Shown: positions 7,072 through 17,024 of the stretch, piece after piece
How the letters are laid out: every line of letters begins with the position of its first letter
How positions within the stretch are numbered: the first letter of the stretch is position 1
Assembly: GCA_035275845.1 (NCBI GenBank)
Contig: DATEMD010000062.1
Coordinates: 1 to 36,605 of the forward strand
DNA length: 36,605 nt
DNA from: REEB95 sp035275845
GTDB taxonomy: Bacteria; Pseudomonadota; Alphaproteobacteria; ATCC43930; CGMCC-115725
Direction of reading: 5' to 3'
The notes under the pieces: generated by a model
The model's input: only the letters and a program-made list of their open reading frames with translations
Told to the model about the DNA's origin: nothing
The model's database searches: none
Translations under genes and position numbers: made by a program

Positions 7072-8313
7072 ATGACTGTCGGGATGTTGCTGCGTCATCT
7101 CGTTCGTCGAGGCACCCTTCGGGTCGTCGATGCGACCGGCAAAACGCATGCCTATTCCGGCGCACCCGGCCCAACCATCACCATTCGCCTGCACGACCGC
7201 GCGATCGAGCGGCAGCTGATGTTCAACCCACGCCTGATGCTAGGCGAGGCTTATATGAATGGCCGCCTCACCGTCGAGGACGGCGCCAACCTCTACGATC
7301 TGCTCGATTTCCTCGGCGCCAACATCAATCTGGCGCCGAAAAACATTCTGACGCCGCTCTATAATGGTCTCGGTCGTGCGTTTCGGGGCTTGCAGCAATG
7401 GAATCCGGTCGGCCGCGCCCGTCGCAACGTCGCCCACCATTACGACCTGTCGGATGCGCTCTACGGCATCTTCCTCGACCGCGACCGACAATATTCTTGT
7501 GCCTATTTCGCGGCGCCCGACCAGACGATCGAACAGGCCCAAGCCAATAAGAAGCGCCACATCGCCGCCAAGCTGATGCTCAAGCCCGGTCAACGCGTGC
7601 TCGACATCGGCAGCGGTTGGGGCGGCCTCGCGCTTTATCTGGCGAAGGAATGCGACGTCGACGTCACCGGCCTGACGTTGTCGGTCGAACAGCACCGTGT
7701 CGCCGAACGCCGCGCCGCGGCCGCCGGGCTGGCGTCGCGCGTGCGCTTTAAGCTGCTGGATTATCGCCAGGAGCGCGCCCAATACGACCGCATCGTATCG
7801 GTCGGTATGTTCGAGCATGTCGGTGTGCCGCAGTATCCGACCTTTTTCAGCCGGGTGAAATCGCTACTGACCGAGGACGGCGTCGCCCTGCTCCACGCCA
7901 TTGGCCGTTCGGACGGCGCCGGCAGCACCAACCCCTGGATCCGCAAATACATTTTCCCGGGCGGCTATTCGCCTGCCCTGTCCGAGGTGTTGCCGGTTGT
8001 CGAACGCACCGGCCTATGGGTCACCGACATCGAGATCCTGCGGCTCCACTATGCCGAGACCTTGCGCGCCTGGCGCACCCGGTTCATGGCCGAGCGCGAC
8101 CGCGTCAAGGCGCTTTACGACGAGCGCTTCTGCCGCATGTGGGAGTTCTATCTCGCCGGATCGGAGATCGCCTTCCGCTATCAGGGCCACATGGTGTGGC
8201 AGATGCAGATGGCGCGACGCGTCGATACGGTGCCGCTGACGCGCGACTATATGTTCGATTGGGAGCGCAGCCACAAGGCGCCCGCCGCCGCCAAAGCCGG
8301 ACGCGCTGCGTAA
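7072..8313 (+). CDS. cfa: Cyclopropane-fatty-acyl-phospholipid synthase
   Basis: A 413-residue S-adenosylmethionine-dependent methyltransferase that adds a methylene bridge to unsaturated acyl chains of membrane phospholipids. An N-terminal lipid-binding domain (about 1-115) is followed by HHYDLSDALYGIFLD. SAM motif I is VLDIGSGWGGL at residues 177-187, and the SVGMFEHVG and YIFPGGYSPALSE segments are typical of the family. The ATG at 7072 starts the conserved domain; the open frame extends further upstream, but that part overlaps the aldo/keto reductase. The long C-terminal YLAGSEIAFRYQGHMVWQMQ region matches the family. Likely peripheral on the inner membrane. Confidence 0.93.
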   Translation: MTVGMLLRHLVRRGTLRVVDATGKTHAYSGAPGPTITIRLHDRAIERQLMFNPRLMLGEAYMNGRLTVEDGANLYDLLDFLGANINLAPKNILTPLYNGLGRAFRGLQQWNPVGRARRNVAHHYDLSDALYGIFLDRDRQYSCAYFAAPDQTIEQAQANKKRHIAAKLMLKPGQRVLDIGSGWGGLALYLAKECDVDVTGLTLSVEQHRVAERRAAAAGLASRVRFKLLDYRQERAQYDRIVSVGMFEHVGVPQYPTFFSRVKSLLTEDGVALLHAIGRSDGAGSTNPWIRKYIFPGGYSPALSEVLPVVERTGLWVTDIEILRLHYAETLRAWRTRFMAERDRVKALYDERFCRMWEFYLAGSEIAFRYQGHMVWQMQMARRVDTVPLTRDYMFDWERSHKAPAAAKAGRAA

Positions 8314-8430
8314 GAAAATTCTGCCCGCCGCCGAGTCGCGAGACGTTCACACCCGTCATTCATCTTACTCACAGGCGACACACATCGTTTCGTGAATGCC
8401 GGTCCGTCGGCGGGGTGCTACAGTTCTGTC

Positions 8431-9945
8431 ATGGAAAACGCATTGTCAAAAGTGACGCCGCTGCACGATGGCGATGCGGGTTATCGTGTACCGCCGCAAA
8501 ATCTGGCGGCCGAGCAGGCGCTGCTTGGCGCGATCCTCCAGAACAATAACGTTTACAACAAGGTCGCCGACTTCCTGCGGGCTGAGCATTTCGTCGAGGC
8601 GGTGCACGGCCGGATCTTTGCCGCGATCACGCGACTGACCGAACGCGGTCAGCTCGCCAATGCCGTCACCCTCAAGAACCAGTTCGACCAGGACGCCGCC
8701 CTCGCCGAGCGCGGCGGCGCGAAATACCTGGCCGAACTGCAATCGAAGGTCGTCACGATCATCAATGCCGGCGATTACGGCCGGACCATCCATGACCTTT
8801 ATCTCCGCCGCCAGCTCATCGACGTCGGCACCGACGTGGTCAACGAGGCCTATGCCCAAGACCTCGATCTGACCGCACCGCAACAGATCGAGGCGGCCGA
8901 GCAGCGGCTGTTCAACCTGGCCACCGTGGGCCAGACCGAGGGTGGATTCCAGCCGTTTACGGCCGCCATGACCGATGCGGTGCGGATGGCCGAGGCCGCC
9001 TTCAAGCGCAGCGGCAAGACCACCGGCGTCGCCACTGGCTTCACCGACATGGACAAGTTGCTGGGCGGCCTGCATCCATCCGATCTGATCGTCTTGGCCG
9101 GCCGGCCGTCGATGGGCAAGACGGCGCTCGCCACCAACATCGGCTTCGCCGCCGCGCGCGCGTATCGGCAGAGCGCCGACGACCCAACCAAGGCCGAAGA
9201 AGGCGCCGTCGTCGGGTTTTTCTCGCTCGAAATGTCGTCAGAGCAGCTCGCGACCCGTATCCTGGCCGAGGAATCCGGCGTGCCGTCGCACGAAATCCGC
9301 CAGGGCAAGGTGTCGAACGAGGATTTCGACAAATTCGTCCAGGCAAGCCAACGATTGGCGTCGGTGCGGTTCTTCGTCGACGATACGCCGGCGATGAGCA
9401 TTGCCGGCCTGCGCACCCGGGCCCGCCGGCTGAAGCGCACGCACAATCTCGGCATGGTGATCGTCGATTATCTCCAGCTCATTCGCGGTTCCAGCGAAGG
9501 CGGCGGCTTCGAGAACCGGGTGCAGGAGATTTCCGAAATCACCCGCGGCCTTAAGGCGCTGGCCAAAGAACTCAACGTGCCAGTGCTGGCGTTGTCGCAG
9601 CTGTCGCGTGCGGTCGAACAACGCGAAGACAAGCGGCCGATGCTGTCCGACCTACGTGAATCGGGCTCGATCGAACAGGACGCCGATGTCGTGATGTTCG
9701 TCTTCCGCGAGGAATACTACCTCATGCGCACACCGCCGACGCAGCGGCCCGAGGAAAGCCAGGAAAAGTTCAACGACCGCATCGAAAAGCACCGACAGCG
9801 CTGCGAGGAAGTCTACGGCCTCGCCGAGATCCATGTCGCCAAGCAGCGCCACGGCCCAATCGGCAAGGTGACGCTGCGCTTCGACGGCAACACCACGAAA
9901 TTCGACAACTACGTCAGCGGCGACCGCCTGCCCGATGCCTTCTGA
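8431..9945 (+). CDS. dnaB: Replicative DNA helicase DnaB
   Basis: A 504-residue hexameric helicase. The N-terminal domain (VPPQNLAAEQALLGAILQNN) binds primase. The RecA-like domain has Walker A GRPSMGKT at about 224-231, FFSLEMSSEQLATRIL, Walker B MVIVDYLQLI, the ALSQLSRAVEQREDKRPMLSDLRESG region, and a C-terminal arginine-finger segment VAKQRHGPIG. No intein is present. The ATG at 8431 was chosen over an in-frame GTG at 8392 because it starts the typical leader. The 117-bp gap after cfa is probably its own promoter region. Its last codons overlap alr by 11 bp. Confidence 0.97.
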   Translation: MENALSKVTPLHDGDAGYRVPPQNLAAEQALLGAILQNNNVYNKVADFLRAEHFVEAVHGRIFAAITRLTERGQLANAVTLKNQFDQDAALAERGGAKYLAELQSKVVTIINAGDYGRTIHDLYLRRQLIDVGTDVVNEAYAQDLDLTAPQQIEAAEQRLFNLATVGQTEGGFQPFTAAMTDAVRMAEAAFKRSGKTTGVATGFTDMDKLLGGLHPSDLIVLAGRPSMGKTALATNIGFAAARAYRQSADDPTKAEEGAVVGFFSLEMSSEQLATRILAEESGVPSHEIRQGKVSNEDFDKFVQASQRLASVRFFVDDTPAMSIAGLRTRARRLKRTHNLGMVIVDYLQLIRGSSEGGGFENRVQEISEITRGLKALAKELNVPVLALSQLSRAVEQREDKRPMLSDLRESGSIEQDADVVMFVFREEYYLMRTPPTQRPEESQEKFNDRIEKHRQRCEEVYGLAEIHVAKQRHGPIGKVTLRFDGNTTKFDNYVSGDRLPDAF

Positions 9946-11044
9946 CCGCAAGGTCGCGACCGACCGGGCGAACGCCATCCTCGAAATCGATTTGCGCGCC
10001 GTCGCGGCCAATTGGCGACGACTGAAGCGCGAGCTGGCGCCGCGTACGCGCATGGCGGCGGTGATCAAAGCCGACGCTTATGGCCTCGGCGCCGCCGAAG
10101 TCGGCCCCGCGTTGGCGCGTGCCGGTTGCGATCTCTTTTTTGTCGCCTCGCTCGACGAGGGTGCGGCACTGCGCAAGGCCTTGCCGAAAGCGCGCATCGC
10201 CGTCCTCGACGGCGTGCTGGTCAAAAGCGAAACGGAATTCGCACGCCGCCGGCTCATTCCGGTACTCAATGATTTCGGCCAGGTTACGCGCTGGAGCAAG
10301 GCCTATCCGGGCAAGCCGGCGATCCTCCATCTCGACACCGGCATGGAGCGGCTCGGCCTGTCGCGCCGCGAGCTGGATCGGCTGACGGCGGATCCTGGCC
10401 TGCTCGCGCGCCTCGACCTCGCCGCGATCATGAGTCACCTCGCCTGCGCCGACGAGCCCGAGCATCCGAAGAACCCCGAACAACTCGCGCGCTTCCACGC
10501 CGCGCTCACGCGACTGCCCAAGGCACCGGCGTCGCTTGCTTCGTCGTCGGCGATCTTTCTCGGACCCGCCTATCACCTCCAGATCGTGCGTCCGGGTGCG
10601 GCGCTGTTCGGTATCAATCCCGTGCCCGGCAAACCCAATCCGATGCGCGCAGCCGTCGCCCTCAAGGCCCGGATTCTCCAGGTCCGTGACGTTGACGCAG
10701 GGGAGACCGTTGGATATGGTGCGACGCACCGCATGGAACGGCCGAGTCGCATTGCGACTGTCGCCGTCGGCTACGCCGATGGTTGGCTCCGCTCCGCCAG
10801 CGACCGCGGCAGCGCGGCGATCGCCGGTCGAAGGGTTCCCCTCGTTGGACGTATCTCGATGGATCTGCTGACGCTCGACGTGACGGGGATCGAGGCGGAT
10901 CGGGCGAAGCCCGGCGGCTATGTGAAGTTGCTCGACGACAGTTATGGCATCGACGACGCGGCAACCGCCGCGCGTACGATCGGCTACGAGATGCTGACGC
11001 TGCTCGGCCGGCGCTACGCCCGGGTTTATCGCGGAGCGCGCTGA
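9935..11044 (+). CDS. alr: Alanine racemase
   Basis: A 369-residue PLP enzyme that makes D-alanine for peptidoglycan. The PLP lysine is Lys45 in AVIKADAYGLGA. The catalytic Tyr is in VGYGATHRME, and the VGRISMDLLTLDV segment is the family's C-terminal domain motif. The ATG lies inside the 3' end of dnaB (11-bp overlap), and the stop abuts the mlaE start. The dnaB-alr order, then an ABC permease, an ATPase and radA, is a familiar alphaproteobacterial arrangement. The first dozen residues are not conserved in type, so the start is reasonable but not certain. Confidence 0.95.
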   Translation: MPSDRKVATDRANAILEIDLRAVAANWRRLKRELAPRTRMAAVIKADAYGLGAAEVGPALARAGCDLFFVASLDEGAALRKALPKARIAVLDGVLVKSETEFARRRLIPVLNDFGQVTRWSKAYPGKPAILHLDTGMERLGLSRRELDRLTADPGLLARLDLAAIMSHLACADEPEHPKNPEQLARFHAALTRLPKAPASLASSSAIFLGPAYHLQIVRPGAALFGINPVPGKPNPMRAAVALKARILQVRDVDAGETVGYGATHRMERPSRIATVAVGYADGWLRSASDRGSAAIAGRRVPLVGRISMDLLTLDVTGIEADRAKPGGYVKLLDDSYGIDDAATAARTIGYEMLTLLGRRYARVYRGAR

Positions 11045-11821
11045 ATGGCGTTCGTCGCGCGGATCGGCCGCGTCGTCCTGGCGTTCCTGTCGGCCACCGG
11101 CCGTTTGGCGCTGTTCACGCTCAACGCGGTCAGCCACTGCTTTCGGCCGCCGATCTACGTCAACCTGATCCTCCGGCAGTTCATCGACATCGGCTATTAC
11201 TCGTTGCCGGTCGTCGGTCTTACCGCGATCTTCATCGGCATGGTGCTGGCGTTACAGTTGCACACCGGCTTCAACCGCATCGCCGGCGGCGAGAGCGCCA
11301 TCGCGCAAGTGGTGGTCCTCGGCATGACCCGCGAGCTCGGCCCGGTGATCGCCGGCCTGATGGTCGCCGGACGCATCGGCGCCGCCATCGCCGCCGAAGT
11401 CGGTACGATGCGCGTCACGGACCAGATCGACGCGCTGTCGACGCTGTCGACCAATCCGTACAAATATCTGGTCGTGCCGCGGCTAGTCGCCGGCCTGGCC
11501 GCGTTGCCGGCGCTGGTGCTGGTGGCCGATTGCATCGGCGTCTTCGGCGGCTTTCTCGTCGCGACCTATAAATTCGGCTTCAATCCGGCGGCCTATCTCC
11601 AGAACACCGCGGATTTCCTGCGCACCGACGACGTAGTCTCGGGCCTGATCAAATCAGCGGTGTTCGGCTTCCTGATCTCGCTGATGGGCTGTTATACCGG
11701 CTATCATTCGAAGGGCGGCGCGCAGGGCGTGGGCGCCGCGACGACTTATGCGGTGGTTTCGGCCTCGGTGCTGATCCTGACGTTCGACTACATCCTCTCG
11801 GCATTGCTGTTCTCGTCATGA
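11045..11821 (+). CDS. mlaE: MlaE-family ABC transporter permease
   Basis: A 258-residue integral inner-membrane protein. The hallmark stretch is FIGMVLALQLHTGF, then VLGMTRELGPVIAGLMVAGRIGAAIAAEVGTMRVTDQIDAL, which is characteristic of MlaE permeases of the phospholipid transport complex. About five hydrophobic segments can be seen. It starts directly after the alr stop and overlaps mlaF by 4 bp, so permease and ATPase are made together. No mlaD-type MCE protein gene follows; radA comes next. Function in lipid exchange between the membranes is inferred from the family. Confidence 0.9.
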   Translation: MAFVARIGRVVLAFLSATGRLALFTLNAVSHCFRPPIYVNLILRQFIDIGYYSLPVVGLTAIFIGMVLALQLHTGFNRIAGGESAIAQVVVLGMTRELGPVIAGLMVAGRIGAAIAAEVGTMRVTDQIDALSTLSTNPYKYLVVPRLVAGLAALPALVLVADCIGVFGGFLVATYKFGFNPAAYLQNTADFLRTDDVVSGLIKSAVFGFLISLMGCYTGYHSKGGAQGVGAATTYAVVSASVLILTFDYILSALLFSS

Positions 11822-12594
11822 CCGGCGTGCCCAAAATCTCCGTCCGCGGCCTGCGGAAATCCTTCGGCTCCAAGGTCGTGCTCGACGGGCTCGATCTCGA
11901 CGTCGGCGTCGGCGAGAGCGTCGTCGTCATCGGTGGTTCGGGCACCGGCAAGTCGGTGATGGTCAAATGCATCATCGGACTGATGGAACCCGATGCCGGC
12001 TCGATCAAGATCGACGGCCAGGAAGTTACCGGCCTCAAGCGCAGCGAGCGCGAGCGGTTGATGCGCAAATTCGGCATGCTGTTTCAAGGCGCCGCGTTGT
12101 TCGACAGTTTGCGCGTCTGGCAGAACGTCGCCTTCGGCCTCATCCAGGGCCACGGCATCGGCCGCGACGAAGCCAAGGAAACCGCGATCAAGACGCTTGG
12201 CGCCGTCGGGCTCGGCCCCGAAGTCGCCGAGCTGTGGCCGGCGGAACTTTCGGGCGGCATGCAGAAGCGCGTCGGCCTGGCGCGCGCCATCGCCGCCAAA
12301 CCCGAAATCATCGTCTTCGACGAACCGACGACCGGCCTCGATCCGATCATGGGCGACGTGATCAACGATCTGATCATCAAATGCGTGCGCGATCTCGGCG
12401 CGACCGCGGTTTCGATCACGCACGACATGGCTTCGGCGCACAAGATCGCCGACCGCATCGCCATGATCTACAAAGGCAAGATCATCTGGCAGGGCTCGTC
12501 CAAGACGATCGATCAATCGGGCAATCCATACGTCGATCAGTTCATCCACGGCCGCGGCGAAGGTCCGATCAAGATGGAGGTGCGCGCGCTGTGA
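11818..12594 (+). CDS. mlaF: MlaF-family ABC transporter ATP-binding protein
   Basis: A 258-residue ABC ATPase. Walker A is GGSGTGKS at about residues 39-46, the signature LSGGMQKRVGLARAIA is followed by Walker B IIVFDEPTTGLDP, and the switch His is in SITHDMASA. MlaF energises the MlaFEDB lipid transporter at the inner membrane. The ATG overlaps the mlaE stop (ATGA). The stop is followed by a 28-bp gap and then radA. The usual partners MlaD and MlaB are not adjacent. Confidence 0.93.
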   Translation: MTGVPKISVRGLRKSFGSKVVLDGLDLDVGVGESVVVIGGSGTGKSVMVKCIIGLMEPDAGSIKIDGQEVTGLKRSERERLMRKFGMLFQGAALFDSLRVWQNVAFGLIQGHGIGRDEAKETAIKTLGAVGLGPEVAELWPAELSGGMQKRVGLARAIAAKPEIIVFDEPTTGLDPIMGDVINDLIIKCVRDLGATAVSITHDMASAHKIADRIAMIYKGKIIWQGSSKTIDQSGNPYVDQFIHGRGEGPIKMEVRAL

Positions 12595-12622
12595 CCGCCC
12601 GGAATTCCATCCAGGCCTGACC

Positions 12623-14052
<1,430 letters not shown>

Positions 14053-14056
<4 letters not shown>

Positions 14057-14694
14057 CCGGATTCGACATCGCCATCATCGTCTTCGTCGCTGCGTCGGGG
14101 ATGTTCGCCTTCGTGCGCGGCTTCATCAAGGAAGTGCTGTCGATCATCGCCTGGTTCGGCGCGTCGGTGGCGGCGCTTTATGCCGTGCCATATCTGCGCC
14201 CCTTCGCGCTGCGCTTCACGCCGAGCGACCGGCTCGCCAGCGCAGCATCGGCGTTTGTCGCGTTCATCGTCGCGCTGATCGTGCTTTCGCTGATCACCGC
14301 GGCGATCGCCAATCGCGTCAAGGACAGCCCGGCCGGCGGCATCGACCGCACCTTCGGGTTCGTTTTCGGCCTGGTGCGCGGCGCCCTGCTCGCCTGTCTG
14401 ATCTATGCCGCCATGCTGGTGCTCATGCCGGCACTCGATGCATCGCCGCAATGGTGGACGCAATCGCGCACCCGGCCGATGCTCGCGGCCGGCCTGTCGA
14501 TGCTGGGTCATTTGGCGCCGGGGGCGGGACATTCACAAAACGCCGGCTCGATGGAGCAGCAGCTTCAGGACGCATTACATGCGCTGAGCGTTCCCAAGGC
14601 CGCGCCGGCACCGCAGGGCGGCTCGCCCGCTTACTCGCCGCAGGATCAGCACGATCTCGACCGGCTCTTCCAGCAGAATCAGGGCACACATTAA
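14053..14694 (+). CDS. cvpA: CvpA family membrane protein
   Basis: A 213-residue protein starting with GTG and preceded by AGGAGG. About four membrane segments occupy the first 140 residues (TGFDIAIIVFVAASGMFAF, the VLSIIAWFGASVAALYAV region, the AFVAFIVALIVLSLI region, and LVRGALLACLIYAAMLVL). The family motif GFIKEVLSIIAW is present. The C-terminal 70 residues are Gln/Pro/Ala-rich and probably soluble. CvpA is linked to colicin V production and envelope homeostasis, and the gene is often next to purF, as here. Its molecular role is not established. Confidence 0.9.
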
Positions 14695-14867
14695 GCATCG
14701 TCATCGGCGCGCCGTGGGCCGCCGCCGCGGGTGCGACAACCCGCTCTGGCGGTCGTGCCACAATCCGTGTAGAAGGCTGTGGGCCTCGACGGCGACGGTC
14801 GGCGACCCCATCTAAGGCTTGCGGCCACCGGACGGCGGGCGGCTGAAGCGCGCATAAAGGCGGTAGT

Positions 14868-16322
14868 ATGATGACCACCGACCCCTGGAACGACGACCAT
14901 TTCCGGGAGGAATGCGGCGTTTTCGGGGTTTACGGGCATCCCGATGCGGCGGCCCTGACCGCGCTGGGACTGCATGCCTTGCAGCATCGCGGCCAGGAAG
15001 CGGCCGGAATCGTCGCCTACGACGGCGAGCAGTTTCACGCCCATCGCGGCCTTGGCTTGGTCGGCGAGAATTTCGGCTCCAAGGACGTCATCGTCCGGCT
15101 GCCGGGCCAATCCGCTATCGGTCACGTCCGTTATGCCACCACCGGCGAAGTCGCGTTGCGCAACGTCCAGCCCCTCTTCGCCGATTTCACGTTCGGCGGC
15201 CTGGCGATCTGTCACAACGGCAACCTCACCAACTCATATCAGCTGCGCAACCGTCTGGTGCGGCGCGGCAGCATCTTCCAATCAACGTCGGACACCGAGG
15301 TGATCGTTCACCTCATCGCCACGTCGCTCAAGGACACGGTCGAGGATCGGATGGCCGAAGCGTTGCGTCAGGTCGAGGGCGCCTACTCGCTCGCAGCGCT
15401 GACCCAGCACGGCTTGATTGGCGTGCGCGATCCGCTGGGCATCCGACCGTTGGTGCTCGGCAAGCTCGGCGATGCTTTCATCCTGGCGTCGGAAAGCTGT
15501 GCGCTCGACATCATCGGCGCCACCTTCGTACGCGACATCGAAGCCGGCGAGATGATCGCCATCGGCCCCGGCGGCATCAAGAGCAGCAAACCGTTTGCCA
15601 ATCCGCACAAGCGGTTCTGCGTTTTCGAATACATTTATTTCGCGCGGCCCGATAGCGTCGTCGACGGCATCAGCGTCTACGAAGCGCGCAAGCGCATCGG
15701 CATGGAACTGGCACGCGAAAACCCGGTACCGGCCGATATCGTCATCCCGGTGCCGGATTCCGGCGTGCCGGCGGCGATCGGCTATGCCGCGGAATGCCGG
15801 CTACCGTTCGAGCTCGGCATCGTCCGCAACCATTACATCGGCCGCACCTTCATCGAGCCGACCGACCAGATCCGTCATCTCGGCGTCAAGCTCAAGCACA
15901 ATGCCAACCGCGTCAGCATCGAAGGCAAGCGCGTCATACTGGTCGACGATTCGATCGTCCGCGGCACTACCTCGACCAAGATCGTCGCCATGATCCGGCA
16001 AGCTGGCGCGCGCGAAGTGCACATGCGCATCTCCAGCCCGCCGACGACCCATTCGTGCTTCTATGGCATCGCAACGCCAGAGCGCACCCAGCTGCTCGCG
16101 TCAGCGATGGACGTGCAGACCATGGCGCAGCACATCGGCGCCGATTCCCTCGCCTTCGTGTCGATCGACGGACTTTACCGCGCGCTCGGCCAGACCAAAC
16201 GCGACGGCACTGCGCCGCAATTCTGCGACGCGTGTTTCACCGGCGATTATCCGGTGCCGCTCATCGACCACGATGCCGGCACGGTATCAACCCAACTTTC
16301 GCTTCTCGCCGAGACCGCCTGA
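14868..16322 (+). CDS. purF: Amidophosphoribosyltransferase
   Basis: A 484-residue enzyme for the first step of purine synthesis (PRPP + glutamine to phosphoribosylamine). The N-terminal nucleophile glutaminase begins at Cys16 in EECGVFG, implying removal of a 15-residue propeptide. The PRPP loop is VILVDDSIVRGTTSTK. Cys251 (FCVFEYIYFARPDS), Cys397 (HSCFYGI) and Cys453/Cys456 (FCDACFTGDYP) correspond to the four cysteines that hold the [4Fe-4S] cluster in Bacillus-type PurF. Two ATG codons are adjacent; the first is used here. A 173-bp gap after cvpA probably carries the promoter; no riboswitch-like structure was recognised there. Confidence 0.97.
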   Translation: MMTTDPWNDDHFREECGVFGVYGHPDAAALTALGLHALQHRGQEAAGIVAYDGEQFHAHRGLGLVGENFGSKDVIVRLPGQSAIGHVRYATTGEVALRNVQPLFADFTFGGLAICHNGNLTNSYQLRNRLVRRGSIFQSTSDTEVIVHLIATSLKDTVEDRMAEALRQVEGAYSLAALTQHGLIGVRDPLGIRPLVLGKLGDAFILASESCALDIIGATFVRDIEAGEMIAIGPGGIKSSKPFANPHKRFCVFEYIYFARPDSVVDGISVYEARKRIGMELARENPVPADIVIPVPDSGVPAAIGYAAECRLPFELGIVRNHYIGRTFIEPTDQIRHLGVKLKHNANRVSIEGKRVILVDDSIVRGTTSTKIVAMIRQAGAREVHMRISSPPTTHSCFYGIATPERTQLLASAMDVQTMAQHIGADSLAFVSIDGLYRALGQTKRDGTAPQFCDACFTGDYPVPLIDHDAGTVSTQLSLLAETA

Positions 16323-17024
16323 GTGCCGGCGCTGCAAGGTCGTCTCGCGCTGGTGACCGGCGCGTCGCGCGGCATCGGCGCGGCGGTCGCACGGCGCTTT
16401 GCCGCCGAAGGCGCCCACGTCATCGCGGTGGCGCGAACCCAGGGGGCGCTGGAAGAGCTCGACGACGCGGTGCGCACCGCCGGCGGGGCAGCGACGCTGG
16501 TACCGCTCGATTTGCGCACATTCGACGCGATCGACCACATGGGCGCCGCACTCAACGAGCGCTTCCACAAGCTCGACATCGTCGCTGCGTGCGCCGGCGT
16601 TCTGGGCAGCCTGTCACCGATGGGCCACATCGACCCGAAATTGTGGACCGAGGTTTTCGACGTCAACGTGACCGCGAATTATCGGCTGATCCGCTCGCTC
16701 GATCCGCTGCTGCGCCGTTCCGACGGCGGCCGGGCAATGTTCGTGACCTGCGGCGCCGGCCGCGATCTAGCGCCATTTTGGGGCGCCTACGGCGCCAGTA
16801 AAGCCGCGCTCGAAGCGCTGGTTCGGGTCTATGCCGCCGAGGTCGCGCGCACACCGATCCGGGTCAATCTGGTCGATCCCGGTCCGGTGCATACACGCCT
16901 GCGCGCCGAAGCGTTTCCAGGCGAGGATCGTGCGACGCTCAAGGCGCCGGAAGACGTGACCGGATTGTTCGTGCAGCTCGCCGCGGCGGATTGTCCGCAT
17001 CACGGCAAGATCGTAGGGCCTTAG
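16323..17024 (+). CDS. Short-chain dehydrogenase/reductase next to purF
   Basis: A 233-residue Rossmann-fold oxidoreductase starting with GTG immediately after the purF stop. The cofactor motif is TGASRGIGAAVAR (about 14-26). The YxxxK pair is Tyr156 and Lys160 (GAYGASKAAL). The position 13 residues before the Tyr, normally the catalytic Ser, is Cys143 (FVTCGAG). An SDR directly downstream of purF is common in alphaproteobacteria, but its substrate is not known to me. It converges with the histidine kinase gene, and the two stop codons share the bases TTAG. Confidence 0.87.
   Translation: MPALQGRLALVTGASRGIGAAVARRFAAEGAHVIAVARTQGALEELDDAVRTAGGAATLVPLDLRTFDAIDHMGAALNERFHKLDIVAACAGVLGSLSPMGHIDPKLWTEVFDVNVTANYRLIRSLDPLLRRSDGGRAMFVTCGAGRDLAPFWGAYGASKAALEALVRVYAAEVARTPIRVNLVDPGPVHTRLRAEAFPGEDRATLKAPEDVTGLFVQLAAADCPHHGKIVGP

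Noticed and set aside
5316..7174. Antisense frames over rplI and the aldo/keto reductase
   Set aside because: The apparent Leu/Phe/Gly-rich protein is the mirror of the L9 Ala/Lys tail; no start signal or domain supports it.
9914..11137. 407-codon frame antisense to alr
   Set aside because: Alr on the plus strand has its full motif set; the opposite frame is Arg/Asp/His-rich shadow sequence.
12591..12620. Nine-codon frame between mlaF and radA as a possible mlaD remnant
   Set aside because: Too short to compare, and it has no resemblance to an MCE domain; it is ordinary spacer.
14695..14867. Purine riboswitch or PurR-box search ahead of purF
   Set aside because: The 173-bp gap is GC-rich with no recognisable aptamer fold or palindromic operator that I could support.
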